Part shown: one piece after another, positions 13,546 through 27,404 of the stretch | Layout of the letters: each line of letters begins with the position of its first letter | Numbering within the stretch: position 1 is the first letter of the stretch | Origin: Neoconidiobolus thromboides FSU 785 | Lineage: Eukaryota > Entomophthoromycota > Entomophthoromycetes > Entomophthorales > Neoconidiobolaceae | Length of the DNA: 64,000 nucleotides | NCBI GenBank assembly: GCA_025603075.1 | Contig: MU626269.1 | Coordinates: forward strand, 1 to 64,000 | Direction of reading: 5' to 3' | The notes under the pieces: model-generated | What the model saw: the letters and a program-made list of their open reading frames with translations, nothing else | Database searches by the model: none | Told to the model about the DNA's origin: nothing | Program-made: the position numbers and the translations under genes

Positions 13546-14648
13546 ATGAGTTTATTAAATACCTTGGATACTATTGCTTCAAGTAATAACGTTGTATCGG
13601 CATATAATGATGCCCCAGTAGACTATTTAATTAAAATAGTAGATTTAGCTTTAACTACTAACAAAGCAGTCTTCAATGTTGTAGAAGCTAAAATTAACGT
13701 ATGGATGCCAACATTGATGATAAATTTAAGAGAACAGACTTCTAGTTTAATCTCACCAATAAGTAAATATTTGCCATTGTTAGATCCTATCCAAGTGTTT
13801 TCTATTTTGTTTTTATATATCTTTGTTGTGTTTTTTTGGCTTAAAGTAGCTTCTAGCTTCCTCCCACGTTTCGAAGTAAGATTATTTTCCCTTTTCCATA
13901 ATTTCTGTATGGTCGTTTTATCTGCCTACATGTGCTCTTCTATCCTATTACAAGCTTATGCAGATAAGTATACTCTATTCACTAACCCCGTCGATCACTC
14001 TCCAAATGGTATTCCAGTAAGTTATTTTATTATTATTTGTGTATGATATTATATAATAATTAGTATTGCATAATATCTGTTCCTATTATCATTGCTATTA
14101 TGACAATTTATATTTACGTTTTTAATTAGATGGCTAAAATAATATGGTTATTTTATATTTCCAAAATCCCAGAGTTTGTTGACACTATGATTATGTTGAT
14201 TAAACAAAACTACCGTCAAATTTCCTTTTTACATGTATACCATCATAGTTCGATCTTTGCTATCTGGTGGGTTGTTACCTTGATGGCACCAAATGGCGAT
14301 GCTTATTTCTCAGCTGCATTGAATTCATTTATTCATGTTGTTATGTATGGATATTATTTACTCTCTGCACTTGGATTCAAATCTGTCTCCTTTGTTAAGA
14401 AATATATTACCATGGGACAAATGACTCAATTTGCACTCAACTTTATTCAAGCTAGTTATAATATTGTAGACAGAAATTACTTACGTCCACAAGTCCATGA
14501 ACAAGGATTAGCTTATCCTTATGCTCTTTCCGTCTTACTTTGGTTCTATATGATCTCTATGTTGGTGTTATTCGCTAATTTTTATATTCAAGATCGTATC
14601 CGTCAATCAAAGTTAAAGTCTCAACAAAAGGGAAAGAAAATGAATTAG
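13546..14648 (+). CDS. Fatty-acid elongase (ELO family), copy 1
   Basis: ELO proteins are ER-membrane 3-ketoacyl-CoA synthases that condense malonyl-CoA with acyl-CoA. Exons are 13546-14016 and 14130-14648, joined in phase 0 (329 residues). Diagnostic motifs are in order: KIPEFVDT (K-x-x-E-x-x-D-T), the catalytic histidine box HVYHH, NSFIHVVMYGYY (N-x-x-x-H-x-x-M-Y-x-Y-Y) and TMGQMTQF (T-x-x-Q-x-x-Q). Six to seven hydrophobic segments are visible, and the C-terminus is basic (KLKSQQKGKKMN), like an ER-retrieval tail. The N-terminus of about 70 residues before the first membrane segment is unusual. The 113-nt intron cuts just after NGIP. Neighbouring acyl-CoA thioesterases suggest a shared acyl-CoA theme. 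Confidence 0.93.
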
Positions 14649-15220
14649 TATATAAAATGTTATTGTTATAAATAAAATAAAAAATTTAATTGAAAGTTAT
14701 ATTTTATTTTTCTCTAACAATATACTTTTTTATGTACTACTTTTAATAATTAGTAAATAAAGAAATCATTAGCTTAAAAAAGAGCACGTTTAGATAGTAT
14801 GTGGCATTACTTTTCAAAGAATAGTAGGCTCTTAAAATAATTCAATGAAAACGCTGTAAAGTAAAACAATGGTTATTGTAATTGGTTCTATCTTTTGAGT
14901 TTGATTATTTTTTTAGTTTAAAATGTAATTTGAAAACAAAAAATTTTACAATTAACCTTATATATTATTCTTATTCAACTAAACACTATTTTAAAAAACT
15001 ATGCAACTTTCAAAGTTGAAATTTTGGGATTTTAGTCCAATTTTGAAATAATCAAAGCAACCAATCATGCCATTTTATTTGGAGCATACTATTTTTCAAA
15101 AGTATTCCACATACTATAAGTTTTAAAAAAAATACTAATGAAAAAAGCTTAGTCACACTATACTTTAATCAAAATTTTAGAAAATCAAAAAACTATCTTT
15201 TTATTTAAACAATTGATTTA
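14649..15220. other. Intergenic spacer
   Basis: AT-rich, with no ORF, MITE or RNA gene recognised. Two short related motifs (ATACTTTTCAAA-type) occur near 14810 and 15090, but nothing can be built on them. Confidence 0.4.
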
Positions 15221-15914
15221 ATGGTAGAGTATAGTAAAAATTCAAAACTAAAAATAAGCCAAAATAAAGATAAACTATATGATGGAGAGGAATATGCAAA
15301 TATAGAAATAAAAAGAACCAAAGAAAAAAAGGATACACAAGCGTTAAATATTAGTGTTAATAAGCATAGCTTGTATGACGAGGAGGAAATCAAAGTCTTA
15401 GAAACTAAGAAGCAAAAAGAGCTTGACAAAATAGAAAAAATAATATGCAAAGTATGCAATATACTAGTTGAAAAAGACTACTATACAAAACATATAGTAG
15501 GTATTGCTCATAATTTGAAAATGGAATCTATCAAGGCTCCAAAGAATTTATTTATTAGGGCGGTGAGTTTCATTGTTATTTTTTTGAAATCATTTATTTA
15601 TTTCTTCTAGAATAATATAGGTTATAAACTATTAAAAAAGAATGGTTGGAAGTATGATAAAGGATTAGGTGCAAACGAACAAGGGATAAGAGAGCCTATT
15701 AAACCAAAGATTAAAAAAGACAGATTAGGAATTGGAGCTGGCAAAAGTAAAAATGAAGTGTTAAAACCAAAGGTAAATCATAGTCATTCGTAAATAATAT
15801 AAGATTGTAACCATTAACGAATAGATTAACCGGTTAACTCAAAGGGAAGTAGTCAAAGCTGAGGAAATGGAAAGAATGAAAAGAATTAGAATATTAAATT
15901 ATCTAAATAATTAA
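15221..15914 (+). CDS. G-patch domain protein with a single C2H2 zinc finger (GPANK1-like)
   Basis: Exons 15221-15562, 15611-15772 and 15825-15914, all phase 0, 197 residues. After a lysine-rich N-terminus comes a zinc finger, IICKVCNILVEKDYYTKHIVGIAH (C-x2-C...H-x5-H, residues about 80-105). The G-patch follows across the first junction: NNIGYKLLKKNGWKYDKGLG, then the LGIGAG box (residues about 115-165). G-patch domains bind RNA or activate DEAH helicases. The finger-plus-G-patch order and the RDRLGIG ending resemble the G-patch part of GPANK1, though no ankyrin repeats are visible here. A splicing or ribosome-assembly role is inference. Confidence 0.75.
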
Positions 15915-15958
15915 AAAGAATCAAAGCTAGTTGATGCTAAGTCTACTTAATTTTATTT

Positions 15959-16869
15959 TTAAAATTCCAAAGTCTGCTTTTTAAGTAAAGCTTTCATCCC
16001 AGGCGCAATTCTAGGTTCTCCTTGGGCATCTTTAACATAGCGAAAAGGCATAATTGTGGATTCACTATAAGTAGGTCAACATGCTAATAAAATGGGTAAT
16101 TATAATAATTAGTTTACTTTTTGTTAAATTTAATCTCTGGATTATCTGCAAATTGAATATCATTAAACTTGATTTTATCTTCCAATATCAGTTTTGTGGT
16201 CAAAACAGCATGATCCGTAGTCATCTGTTCTTTCCCAAGGTTACGAGCTAGTAATAGAGTATTATTGAATTAGTTCTAATAAAATTAATAATCTAAATTA
16301 CATTTGAAGCCTAATTTTCTTAATTCTATAGTACGATCCCTATATAAAGTTAATTCAAAAATACGATTAGCTGTTAATTATTTTTTACTTACTTTACAAT
16401 GCAATCTATTGCTTCAGTATCTTCATCACCTAATCAACTATTAGATTATTTTGATATTATTTTGACTTGACTTCTTTACCCAAAATGCCACCAAATAAAA
16501 CGTAGTCAAACTCACTAACATCCTCTGGTGCTAACACTTTATCGGATTCTTGATCCAACAAACAAATCTAATAAATCAAAGTTAATTCTATAAATATACT
16601 AAATCATCTCGAAAATACCCTATCAAATGGTAAACCAAGATCTAAAATATCTTTTTGGGAACATAACTCCTTTGATACATTCTCAGGCATATCTTTGATA
16701 TGTTCTTGTGGTACCTTTGTAAACAGTAAGTTATCTTTACCTACAACTTGACTCATATGCGAATATTCTAGTTGGCACCTTAGGTTTTCGTTAGTTGATT
16801 TTCATAGGGAATTAACATTGTTTACCATTCGTAGACCTCCTCTTCCATATGCTCAACAATGTATTTCAT
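15959..16869 (-). CDS. SFM1: SFM1-like SPOUT protein-arginine methyltransferase
   Basis: Read leftward, the gene starts MKYIVEHMEEEVYEW and continues after a short intron with CQLEYSHMSQVVGKDNLLFT. The middle shows RICLLDQ and FDYVLFGGILG, a strand and knot loop typical of the SPOUT fold. Further on come RTIELRKLGF, EQMTTDHAV and ADNPEIKFNKNEST, ending PFRYVKDAQGEP...QTLEF. This order closely follows yeast Sfm1, which methylates an arginine of ribosomal protein uS3. Exon 1 is 16826-16869, the next starts at 16778, and several more introns of 40-60 nt interrupt the rest. The stop is at 15959-15961, so it is tail-to-tail with the G-patch gene, about 45 bp apart. Confidence 0.82.
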
Positions 16870-17146
16870 TTTGACTTTGATTGGAAAAAAAATAAAGAAA
16901 AGATAAAAAAATAAAAATCAATAAAAATCAATAAAAATACAAAATATAGGATAAAAGAATATAAAGAATCATATACTTTGCTACTTTAGTAAGTAAAATC
17001 CCATACTTTTTAACTTATCATTTTAATAATATGAATAAGACAAAATCACCCAAATTTAAAATTTAATTTAAAACCAACAATTAAATAATTCATCTATTAC
17101 ATTTTATTTTATCCTTAAACAAGTAATCCCCACTATCATTAATCCT

Positions 17147-17533
17147 TTAAATAACCTTGGGAGCTAATGAAAGTACTTTAAGCCATTGTTTTTGACGCAA
17201 TTCATTAGCGACTAAACCTAATACACGGGTACCAAGGGGCTGTTGAGAAGCATTAAGTAAAACACAAGCATTATCATCAAAACGGATATATCTACCATCA
17301 GCTCTACGAATTTCTTTCTTACATCTAACAATTACTGCTCTTTTAACATCTCCTTTTTTAACTTTAGCAATACTATTCCCTCTTTCTGTATTAATTGGTT
17401 TAGCTTTCTTAACAGCTACTACAATCTCATCACCGACGCTAGCTACTTTCCCATTGCGCAATACTTTGATACATTCGACAAAGATAGCCCCTGAATTGTC
17501 TATAACGTTGAGGATACTTTTTAGTTGGATCAT
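17147..17533 (-). CDS. Mitochondrial ribosomal protein uL14m
   Basis: An intronless gene for 128 residues. The whole product aligns by eye to bacterial L14: [85 protein letters not shown] and LSLAPKVI. Bacterial-type length and motifs, rather than those of cytosolic eL/uL14, identify it as the mitochondrial large-subunit protein (yeast Mrpl38). No cleavable presequence is visible, as in several uL14m proteins. It lies just downstream of fumarase on the same strand (about 170 bp). Confidence 0.93.
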   Translation of the reverse strand: MIQLKSILNVIDNSGAIFVECIKVLRNGKVASVGDEIVVAVKKAKPINTERGNSIAKVKKGDVKRAVIVRCKKEIRRADGRYIRFDDNACVLLNASQQPLGTRVLGLVANELRQKQWLKVLSLAPKVI

Positions 17534-17703
17534 TTTTTATTTTTGTTTTAAAAGTTAAAAACTAGCTAGAAGATTTGAAAATTAAAAGCTTCGAGAGTTT
17601 TTTTTTAACCAATCATTTGCAAGTTAAAAGCTGATATATTTTTAAAAGTCAAAATAAATGTAGATAAAAGTAGTCTATATTAAACAATAAAAATTAATCA
17701 AAT

Positions 17704-20093
<2,390 letters not shown>

Positions 20094-20375
20094 TTTTGAA
20101 TTACTTTCTCTAGTTTACTACTTGTGACAAGTATAGTATAGCTGTCAATATTAAGAAAAAAGTTTGTTTTGAAAAATTGAGTTTTTTATCATTTCTGATT
20201 GGAAGTTTCTAGAATTTATGGATAAATTTTGACTCCTTTTTATAATTGATCGTTATCTGATCAGGGTTAATTAGTCTAGTTGATATTATTTAACTATTTT
20301 TATTTAAATTAAATGTAATATAATAATAAAAAGCAAAAAAGATTGATATGTGAAATTATATTCCGCTTGCTTTAT
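20094..20375. other. Spacer between fumarase and elongase 2
   Basis: About 280 bp upstream of fumarase and downstream of elongase 2 (both on the minus strand). AT-rich, with no features seen beyond the presumed fumarase promoter. Confidence 0.5.
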
Positions 20376-21394
20376 TTAATTGGATTTTTTGTCTTTTAAA
20401 TTGCCCATTCTTTTACGATCATTAATATAAAAGTGAACAAAAAGAGAAAGCATAGAGATCATGTATAGTAATAATAGGCATGATAGGAAATGAGGATAAC
20501 CGCCATTATTCAAATGTTTTTCTGGCCGGAAGAAATAATAATCCAAAATATTAAATGATGCTTGAATAAAATTTAAAGAAAATTGAAGGATCTGAGCTAT
20601 AGTTATATACTTCTTAATAAAGCTCACAAAACTTAATTTCAACGCAGAACCAAGATAATAGGAATACATTAAGATATGTATAAAGGTGTTTAAAATGGTG
20701 GAAAAATAAGTATCCCCATTAGGACCAAATAAAGTAACTAACCACATTACTATGAATATTGAGGTGTGATGATACACATGTAAGAATGAAACTTGGCGAT
20801 AATTCTTTTTTAATAACATAATAATGGTATCATTAAATTCAAATATTTTAGAAAAATAAAATAGCCACACTATTTTGGTCATCTAAATAATGTTATAAAT
20901 ATGAGTATAATTATATAAAATAGTAATCTTACGGGTATGCCAGTAGGTGTAATATCGATAGGGTTACCGAATAGAGTATAGTTATCATGTATAGTCTGTA
21001 GACTTGTAGCAATAAAAATATAAGCTGAAATTACAATCATAAAGGAATTATGAACCATTGAAATTAATCTTAAGTTATATTTTTTAATCGTATCATTATT
21101 ATATAGTAAATAAACTATAGTCAAATAAATTGATAGTATTATAAATACTTCTGTCAACTTCATCAGAGGCAATGATTCGCTATTAGAGATACTCCTAGTC
21201 TTTATTAAGCTTTCTAACTTTTCAATGAGATTTTTACTATTCTTATTGATCACATTTTCAATCGCATGGGTATAAGGACTGAAATAAAAACTCAATTTTT
21301 CAGTGAACTTTAATATTATATCTACTGGTAAATCGTAATATGCTGCTTTTACATTGTATTGCTTACAAACCGAGTTTAATTTATCTATATTCAT
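20376..21394 (-). CDS. Fatty-acid elongase (ELO family), copy 2
   Basis: The model is complement(join(20376..20882, 20933..21394)), 322 residues. I prefer the ATG at 21392-21394 (MNIDKLNSVCKQYNVKAAYY) over one six codons upstream because it aligns with the start of elongase 1. ELO motifs are all present: KIFEFNDT, HVYHH, NTFIHILMYSYY and TIAQILQF. The single intron interrupts at the same place as in elongase 1, just after TGIP, so the two are paralogues from one duplication, but sequence has diverged widely outside the motifs. It is encoded on the opposite strand to elongase 1. Substrate chain length is unknown. Confidence 0.92.
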
Positions 21395-21712
21395 TGTGAT
21401 AACTATTAGCATTAAAATCGATTGTGTATTTTATTTATACTTTGAGTTTACCCTTAATCGTTATCCCTTCTTTTAAGAGCCAATCAAATCGGTTACTACT
21501 AATCCCTTTATTTACCCTTTTTTATCTGTTTGAAGTATTATATTAAGCTAGTAATTACTATTGACAATACCAATATATCATAACATTTACATAAATAATA
21601 AAGAAATTACAAAGACAATTTTAAATTAATAAATAATTTTTTATTATTACATAGAACTTAACTCCGGACTATTATTAAACCTCAAAAACTCAATTTCATT
21701 AAACTCGATTAT

Positions 21713-22234
21713 TTAAACCATAAAAGAAACAGTCCATGAGAACCAATTTAAAGCAGACAATGTGGTAAGAATAAAAGGTACATTGAGTGCACAGATAGTT
21801 GATAATTGATTAGGTTCAAGAGGAGCAACTGGGTAGTTAATGAACCAGATAATGGAAGCAACCATCCAAATAATAGCAAATAATAAACTGAAGCATTCTT
21901 GTAAGCCTGGAATGGAAGTCAAAGTTGTCCAACAGTTTGGAATGGCTTTGTAGATAGTATCACTATCTGAGACCATCAAAGAGAATAAAAAGGTCAACAA
22001 GGAAATAAACTGATTTGTACGTTGTAGTAAACCAACGGGTTGATTCGCGTATATAGGATGTTGTAAAATGTAATAACCGTAAAATATAAAGTAAGCACCA
22101 GATAATAAACATTGGCTCAATTTATTACAGTCTTGGAAATCGATATTATGTACAGTTTGTTTGGTTTGGGTGGCATTGCTATTGTTATTTACAGTAGTAG
22201 TACTGGTAGTATTATTTAAAGTCGTAGAACTCAT
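21713..22234 (-). CDS. Four-transmembrane protein of unknown function (MARVEL-like topology)
   Basis: An intronless gene for 173 residues. A Thr/Asn-rich N-terminus of about 30 residues is followed by four hydrophobic segments (about residues 45-62, 74-92, 115-133 and 146-171). Short loops contain a few polar residues and two Cys. This topology resembles fungal MARVEL-domain or synaptogyrin-like vesicle proteins, but no diagnostic motif was recognised. Base composition is clearly richer in GC than the flanks and the reading frame is clean, so it is a real gene. Confidence 0.7.
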   Translation of the reverse strand: MSSTTLNNTTSTTTVNNNSNATQTKQTVHNIDFQDCNKLSQCLLSGAYFIFYGYYILQHPIYANQPVGLLQRTNQFISLLTFLFSLMVSDSDTIYKAIPNCWTTLTSIPGLQECFSLLFAIIWMVASIIWFINYPVAPLEPNQLSTICALNVPFILTTLSALNWFSWTVSFMV

Positions 22235-22816
22235 ATTAAAACTAAAATTGAATTAAAAAATAAGAAGCAATTATTATTTTATAAAAATTATAATTATTTT
22301 AATTTTATAACCGGTATTTTTATACTTTGATTTTATTGATTTCTTGCTATACCTAAAATAACTTTATGGGGTACCTTTAAGCCTTTACATTATGCACCCC
22401 TAATTTGGTGCAATAAAGAAGGTAGAAATTACTTTATTTTCTCCACTTTAACCAATCAAATTAGTTATCCCCCATTCAGCTAGATGGGATTAAATCTAAC
22501 AATCTAAGGCATGAAACCTACAATTGTAAGTCACAACGCTTTTTCAGCAACTTTGAAATTGACCCCTTCTTTTGCATTTTCTTTTTACTATGCTTCTTGA
22601 TTTATTTTTAATTGAATTATGTCCAATTAAATGCTCATTACATGGTAAAGATGTGATTAAAATCAAAAGTTTTACTTTAATACATTATTGCTTTTAAAAA
22701 TTACAGTTTTTATGCACTATGAAATAATAGTTTTCAATATTACTTTATCTATTTAATTTTTAAAAAGTTAAATAACAATAGATTTAAATGGCGCTGAGAC
22801 AATATAATATAAAAGT

Positions 22817-23125
22817 TGGCTATTAAATGACTGTTTTAAAAAATAATTACGTAGTTCAGACAATGATCAGGATAAATAATAACTTTTACAATCTTTTTAT
22901 TAGTTCATGTATTAAATTTATTTAATAATTACTTGTTAAATAGTATAATTTTAAATAAGGTGATAATAGTTGTAAATTTTGACATTTAAAATACAAAAGG
23001 CTGTTCATAAGCAAAATTACGTAGTTCCTATAGGAATCAATATACAAATTTACTTTTATTAGCTTCAGTTAATTCATTCTATTAAATTTATATAATAATT
23101 ACATATTAAATAGCATAGTTGTATC
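22817..23125. repeat. Diverged direct repeat, two units of ~130-140 bp
   Basis: Unit 1 (about 22817-22955) and unit 2 (about 22999-23125) share, in order, GGCT.TT, AATTACGTAGTTC, TTTTTATTAG.TTCA, TATTAAATTTAT.TAATAATTAC and TTAAATAG.ATA. This is an old tandem duplication of non-coding sequence. Confidence 0.65.
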
Positions 23126-23762
23126 TTATTAAAGTAATCTAATTAAATCCAAAGCTTAATACTCACAATTATTGTTGATATAATGGTATTTAAATCACAA
23201 ACCTTTTTATATAAATTAGATCCGCCTGAGTTTTATCATTGCATTTTAATTGTATTTGTTCATAGAGATTATAACTAATTGAATAAATGTCAGCAACTTT
23301 TTATTAACTTCATGTCTTTTAAATAAAACTTTAGTTTTGAAAATATCTTTTAACATTTATATTGATTTAAAATGTGAAGTTAAATTTAAAAAATAATCAC
23401 TGCTTTAGGAAATCTTTTTAACTACACAGACTAAAAGATCTGAGGCTAAAAATCCACTATTAGGAGCGTTAGTTAAGTTCTTGAAAGCAAGCTAATTTTC
23501 CAGCTATAAATATTAAATTTTAATATCAACTATTGCTAAATATAGCCCATATTTATTCTTAATTTAGAACAAACAATATAATTTAAGAATTTATACCTTT
23601 AGTTAATCAATTATTCACTATATTAGTACTCAAACATGATCATTAAAGTAACTTTTAACAAATAATCAGTCTAAAATAATAGCAATTTATTAGCTTTACC
23701 TTCATTTTATCTACAATCAAAAGAAAGTATGAGACAGACATTATTAGGTGAAGAAATAGTAG

Positions 23763-23860
23763 AAATGTTTTTTTTAGTTTCATCACTTTTTCCATTTTTT
23801 AAGCCTATTTGAGTAGAAAAATTGTTAGTAAAATTGTTAAGCAAAAAAATGCATCCCGTA
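23763..23860 (-). mobile_element. MITE copy 6 (reverse)
   Basis: Left end worn (AAATGTTTTTTTTAG), centre CTTTTTCCATTTTTTAAG intact, right end ATGCATCCC. Confidence 0.8.
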
Positions 23861-24018
23861 ATGTTACATTATTTTATCTTTCATGCTGCCTTTAATTTCT
23901 ACATTTAAAAGACTCTATAATGAATTTGAAACTTTATTACTGTTAAAAAAAACAACTACAACTAATAGAAAATTCATAGCCTTTCTTGTCTCATAACGTT
24001 TACTAATTCGAAATTCAT

Positions 24019-24035
24019 GGCTATTACCCCCGATG
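24019..24035 (+). promoter_or_regulatory. Conserved upstream element of thioesterase copy 4 (inverted CCAAT-like)
   Basis: GGCTATTACCCCCGATGG lies about 110 bp before the ATG and aligns with GGCTATTGGCTCCGATT of copy 6. A TATA-like GTATAAATAA follows at 24085-24094. In this copy the ATTGG core is altered to ATTAC. Confidence 0.45.
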
Positions 24036-24136
24036 GTTATATTAGTTTGTAGAATTCTCTAAATTTAGATTTGAAAAATGTAGAGTATAAATAACAAAGA
24101 TTTAAGCCTTACACTTTTTAAATTTTAAATTTTATC

Positions 24137-24745
24137 ATGTCAGATCCAAACACCCAAAGGTTAAACAGAGTTCAAAATGCGGTAGAAATGATCCGCATTA
24201 TGTCCAGCTATACAGATATCGTGTTACCCGAGGTAGGCAATTCAACCTATTAGTTCATTTTAATATTATTAAAGTATTTTGAAACCATAGAAGCTGACAA
24301 AGGTAGAATAGTACAAGAGTTTATTGTCGAAAAAAGGCATTTGGTACATGCTTAAATTCTATCCCATTATATTTTCTAATTTTTTAAAGAACGGCGATCT
24401 TAGCATCCATGGAGGATTCTTGGCTTATCTAGTGGATGTATGTGGTACCTATGCAATTTTGACTTTGCCAAAAGATAATGTTGGTGTTTCAGTGGATATC
24501 AATATAAGTTATTTGGCTGGTGCTAAAGTAGGCGAAAAAATTAGAGTTGTATGTAAAATAAGTTATTTAATGAAGATTACTAATAAACATAATAGGAATC
24601 AAGAGTGGATAAAATTGGACGCAGTTTGGCCTTTACATCAGTAGAGTTATCCAAGGTAAACAAAGATAACAAAAAAGTGATAGTTGCTTTGGGAAGGCAT
24701 ACCAAATTTTTGAAAGGAAATACTAAAATTCCAAGTAAATTGTAA
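24137..24745 (+). CDS. Acyl-CoA thioesterase, ACOT13/PaaI hotdog family, copy 4
   Basis: Exons 24137-24232, 24275-24343, 24390-24548 and 24596-24745; 157 residues starting MSDPNTQRLNRVQN. Exon 3 has IHGGFLAYLVDVCGTYA and GVSVDINISYLAGAK; exon 4 has ALGRHTKFLK. Intron 3 uses GTATGT and carries TACTAAT about 16 nt before its acceptor, a near-consensus branch point. From 24380 to 24711 it is identical, base for base and intron included, to copy 6, whereas exon 1 and the 3' tail differ. Confidence 0.88.
24380..24711 (+). repeat. 332-bp tract identical to 28790-29121 (gene conversion donor/acceptor)
   Basis: Line-by-line comparison at a constant offset of 4410 bp shows no mismatch across the end of intron 2, exon 3, intron 3 and most of exon 4. 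Mismatches resume immediately on both sides (24379 and 24712). Confidence 0.93.
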
Positions 24746-25336
24746 TAGAAGTTAGAGTATTATAGAAATTGTAATGTTATGAGTAATAAAAAAGAGCTAA
24801 ATGTTGAACTTTACATTCAAGTATAATTGAACAGTCTACAAATTTTCATTCTGCCCTTTTTAAGGTACATGCTAAATATAACTTTTTTATTGAAAAATTA
24901 TAATTTTGATATGAAATTTTATTAATTTAAATAACTCTGAAGAACTACTGTGTGTTTAAATATAATAATCATCAAAAAACCAGATTTCTATTTCAGCTTC
25001 ATGGTCTAAATTTTATAGAGCTATTACCCTTTATATTACTTTTCTAAAGTTGCAACTTAATTCAAAATTGGCTAATTTCTGACAATATACCAAATACAGA
25101 GAATTTTGCATTAGGCATTTAAAACAACTTACTCTTGAAACAAAACTACAGACAAATAGCTAATGATATTTAAAGGTTTACCTTTTTCCAATATGTCTTT
25201 ATCAGAAAGTACCACCTGTTTTATTAAAGATCAAGGTCGGATTCTTAAAAATCAAAACTATTAATATATTTTTACAAAGACCTAAAAAAAAAAAGGATTT
25301 TGTTTTTACTATTTTTAATTGATTCATCATAAATAC

Positions 25337-25440
25337 ATGGGGATGTATTTTTGTATTTAAGAGTTTTACTAACAATTTTTCCACTCAAATAGTGCTTAAA
25401 AGATAGAAAAAGTAATGAAGCCAAAAAAACATCTCTGTAT
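25337..25440 (+). mobile_element. MITE copy 7 (forward)
   Basis: Left end ATGGGGATGTATTTTTG intact; right end worn (ACATCTCTGTA). Confidence 0.88.
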
Positions 25441-25648
25441 TCTTAATATTCTTGACACTAGTTGTGGAATTTTTGGTTTTTTAGACCTAATGTCCAGCAC
25501 ACGCTGTTATCTTGAATATTTTAACCAAAAGTTCAATTCTGAAGCCCTGTATTACGAGTGAGCGTAAGTTAAATCTTTAAAAACTATATAACATACTCTC
25601 TTATATATTTGAAGTTGAATTTAAATTTAGCTGTTGTCAAAAATAGGA

Positions 25649-25753
25649 TATGGGGATGTATTTTTGTGTTTAAGAATTTTATTAACAAATTTTCCGCCCA
25701 AATAGCGCTTAAAAAATGGAAAAATAATGAAGTCAAAAAAAACACTCCCATAT
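25649..25753 (+). mobile_element. MITE copy 8 (forward)
   Basis: Left end TATGGGGATGTATTTTTG, centre AAATAGCGCTTAAAAAATGG and right end ACTCCCATA. This is one of the copies closest to consensus. Confidence 0.92.
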
Positions 25754-25903
25754 ATATTATCAATAATTTTGTGCTTTTGATATCATACAGCAAGTGGTTA
25801 ACTATCAATGTATCTTTATAGCTAGTCTATTGTTTACTATACAAATAATCAAATTTTATACATAAGGCGAATAAATGAATAGTTTGATTCTTGGTTGATT
25901 GTT

Positions 25904-26014
25904 ATATGGGGATAGGCTATATTTTTTTGCCTAATAATTTTATTAACAATTTTTCCACTCGAATAGTGCTTAAAAAATGGAAAAAGTTATGAAACCAAAA
26001 AAACAGCCCCATAT
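25904..26014 (+). mobile_element. MITE copy 9 (forward)
   Basis: Ends TATGGGGATAGG and CAGCCCCATA; it has a few extra bases near the left end (GGCTATATTTTTTTGC). Confidence 0.88.
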
Positions 26015-26468
26015 GCTCTGGGGGATTTTATACAAAAAATAATTTATTAGTTCTAACACTAAGTAATTTTTTAAAAACGAAAAATCTCTCAATTTAAGAG
26101 GATACTAAACTGTAGTCATATACTCTAGTTCTTCTTAAGTGATTGAAATCTACTAGCATATAGCAACTTATTTAGCAGGCACGATAAATCTAGCCTATTT
26201 TTCAAAAAATTTTATTTACCTCAATAAAATCAAATTTTAAATTTAACTGTTTATAACTAAAATCAAATAAGAATGGAGCGAAATAAACCAAACAAAATGG
26301 AATAACAATATTGTACCATTTTATTCTTGGAGTTGCTTTTTATTTCTGTATTTATAAGGATCTTCAATGAGCTAGAACTTGAACTGCTATTAATGAGCAA
26401 TACTCGTAAAGAAAATAAAAAAGGCCATAGCCTTAATTATTTCATGTGAATATATTATTCACAATTCG

Positions 26469-26488
26469 AGGCCGTTGGGTCCTATTAA
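26469..26488 (+). promoter_or_regulatory. Conserved upstream element of thioesterase copy 5
   Basis: GAGGCCGTTGGGTCCTATTA lies about 120 bp before the ATG and aligns with GAGGCTATTGGCTCCGATTA of copy 6. A TATA-like GTATAAAT lies at 26529-26536. Confidence 0.45.
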
Positions 26489-26598
26489 ATTATATTATTT
26501 TTGGTAATTCTCTAATGATAAGATAAAGTATAAATGCCAAACTTTAGGGCTTTAACTCTTCAATTCTTTAATTCTCTAATTCTTTGATTACTTTTACT

Positions 26599-27211
26599 AT
26601 GTCGGACTCAGCCGCCCGAAGATTAAACAGACTTCATAAAATGGTAGAATTGACCCGCAAGGTATGCGGCTATACAAGAACTGTGTTACCCGAAGTAAGA
26701 AGTTTTATACACTAGTTCATTTTAATATTATTAAAGTATTTTGAAACCATAGAAGCTAACGAAAGAAGAATAGTACAAGAGTTTATTGTCGAAAAAAGGC
26801 ATTTGGTATGTATTGAAGTTAATGCTCATCGTTATATCTTAACACCTTTTTAAAGAACAACGACTCTAGCATCCATGGAGGATTTCTGGCCTATTTAGTG
26901 GACATGTGTGGCAGCTATGCAATTCTGAATTCACTCAAAGATTACTGTGGGGTTTCAGTGGATATCAATATAAGTTATTTAGCTGGTGCTAAAGTAGGCG
27001 AAAAAATTAGAGTGGTAAGTATAGAAAACCTTTTATTAAAGGCTATTATTAAATACAGTAGGAATCAAGAGTGGATAAAATTGGACGTACTTTGGCCTTT
27101 ACATCAGTGGAATTATTCAAGTTAAATGGGGATAATAAAAAGGTGGTGATTGCTTTGGGAAGGCATACCAAATTTTTGAAAAGAAATACCAAGGCTTTAA
27201 GTAAATTATAG
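26599..27211 (+). CDS. Acyl-CoA thioesterase, ACOT13/PaaI hotdog family, copy 5
   Basis: Exons 26599-26694, 26737-26805, 26856-27014 and 27062-27211; 157 residues starting MSDSAARRLNRLHKMVE. The hotdog signature reads IHGGFLAYLVDMCGSYA, then CGVSVDINISYLAGAK, then ALGRHTKFLK. It is close to copies 4 and 6 but clearly diverged in exons 1 and 3, so it did not take part in their recent homogenisation. All splice sites are canonical (GTAAGA, GTATGT, GTAAGT). Confidence 0.88.
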
Positions 27212-27404
27212 TGGATATTAGAATACTATATGGGTTGTAATATATGAAATAAAAGGGAATTTATGCTAGACTGTAAGCTCAAAGGATTATTAGTTATTAT
27301 AAATTATTACATTCTCTTATTTTTCAAACTTACACATCAGATACATATTTATAGTAGGAAAAGTAAAACTTTCAACCAGTTTAGTTGTAGAAATTTGTTT
27401 TATT

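Larger units (their letters stand above)
22235..24136. other. Long intergenic spacer
   Basis: No gene found in about 1.9 kb. It contains an imperfect direct repeat (22817-23125) and one worn MITE (23763-23860). Confidence 0.5.
24746..26598. other. Intergenic spacer with three tandem MITEs
   Basis: No gene found. It contains MITE copies 7, 8 and 9, all forward, within about 680 bp. Confidence 0.55.

Noticed and set aside
15205-15459. Minus-strand 84-codon frame
   Set aside because: Shadow of the lysine-rich first exon of the G-patch gene.
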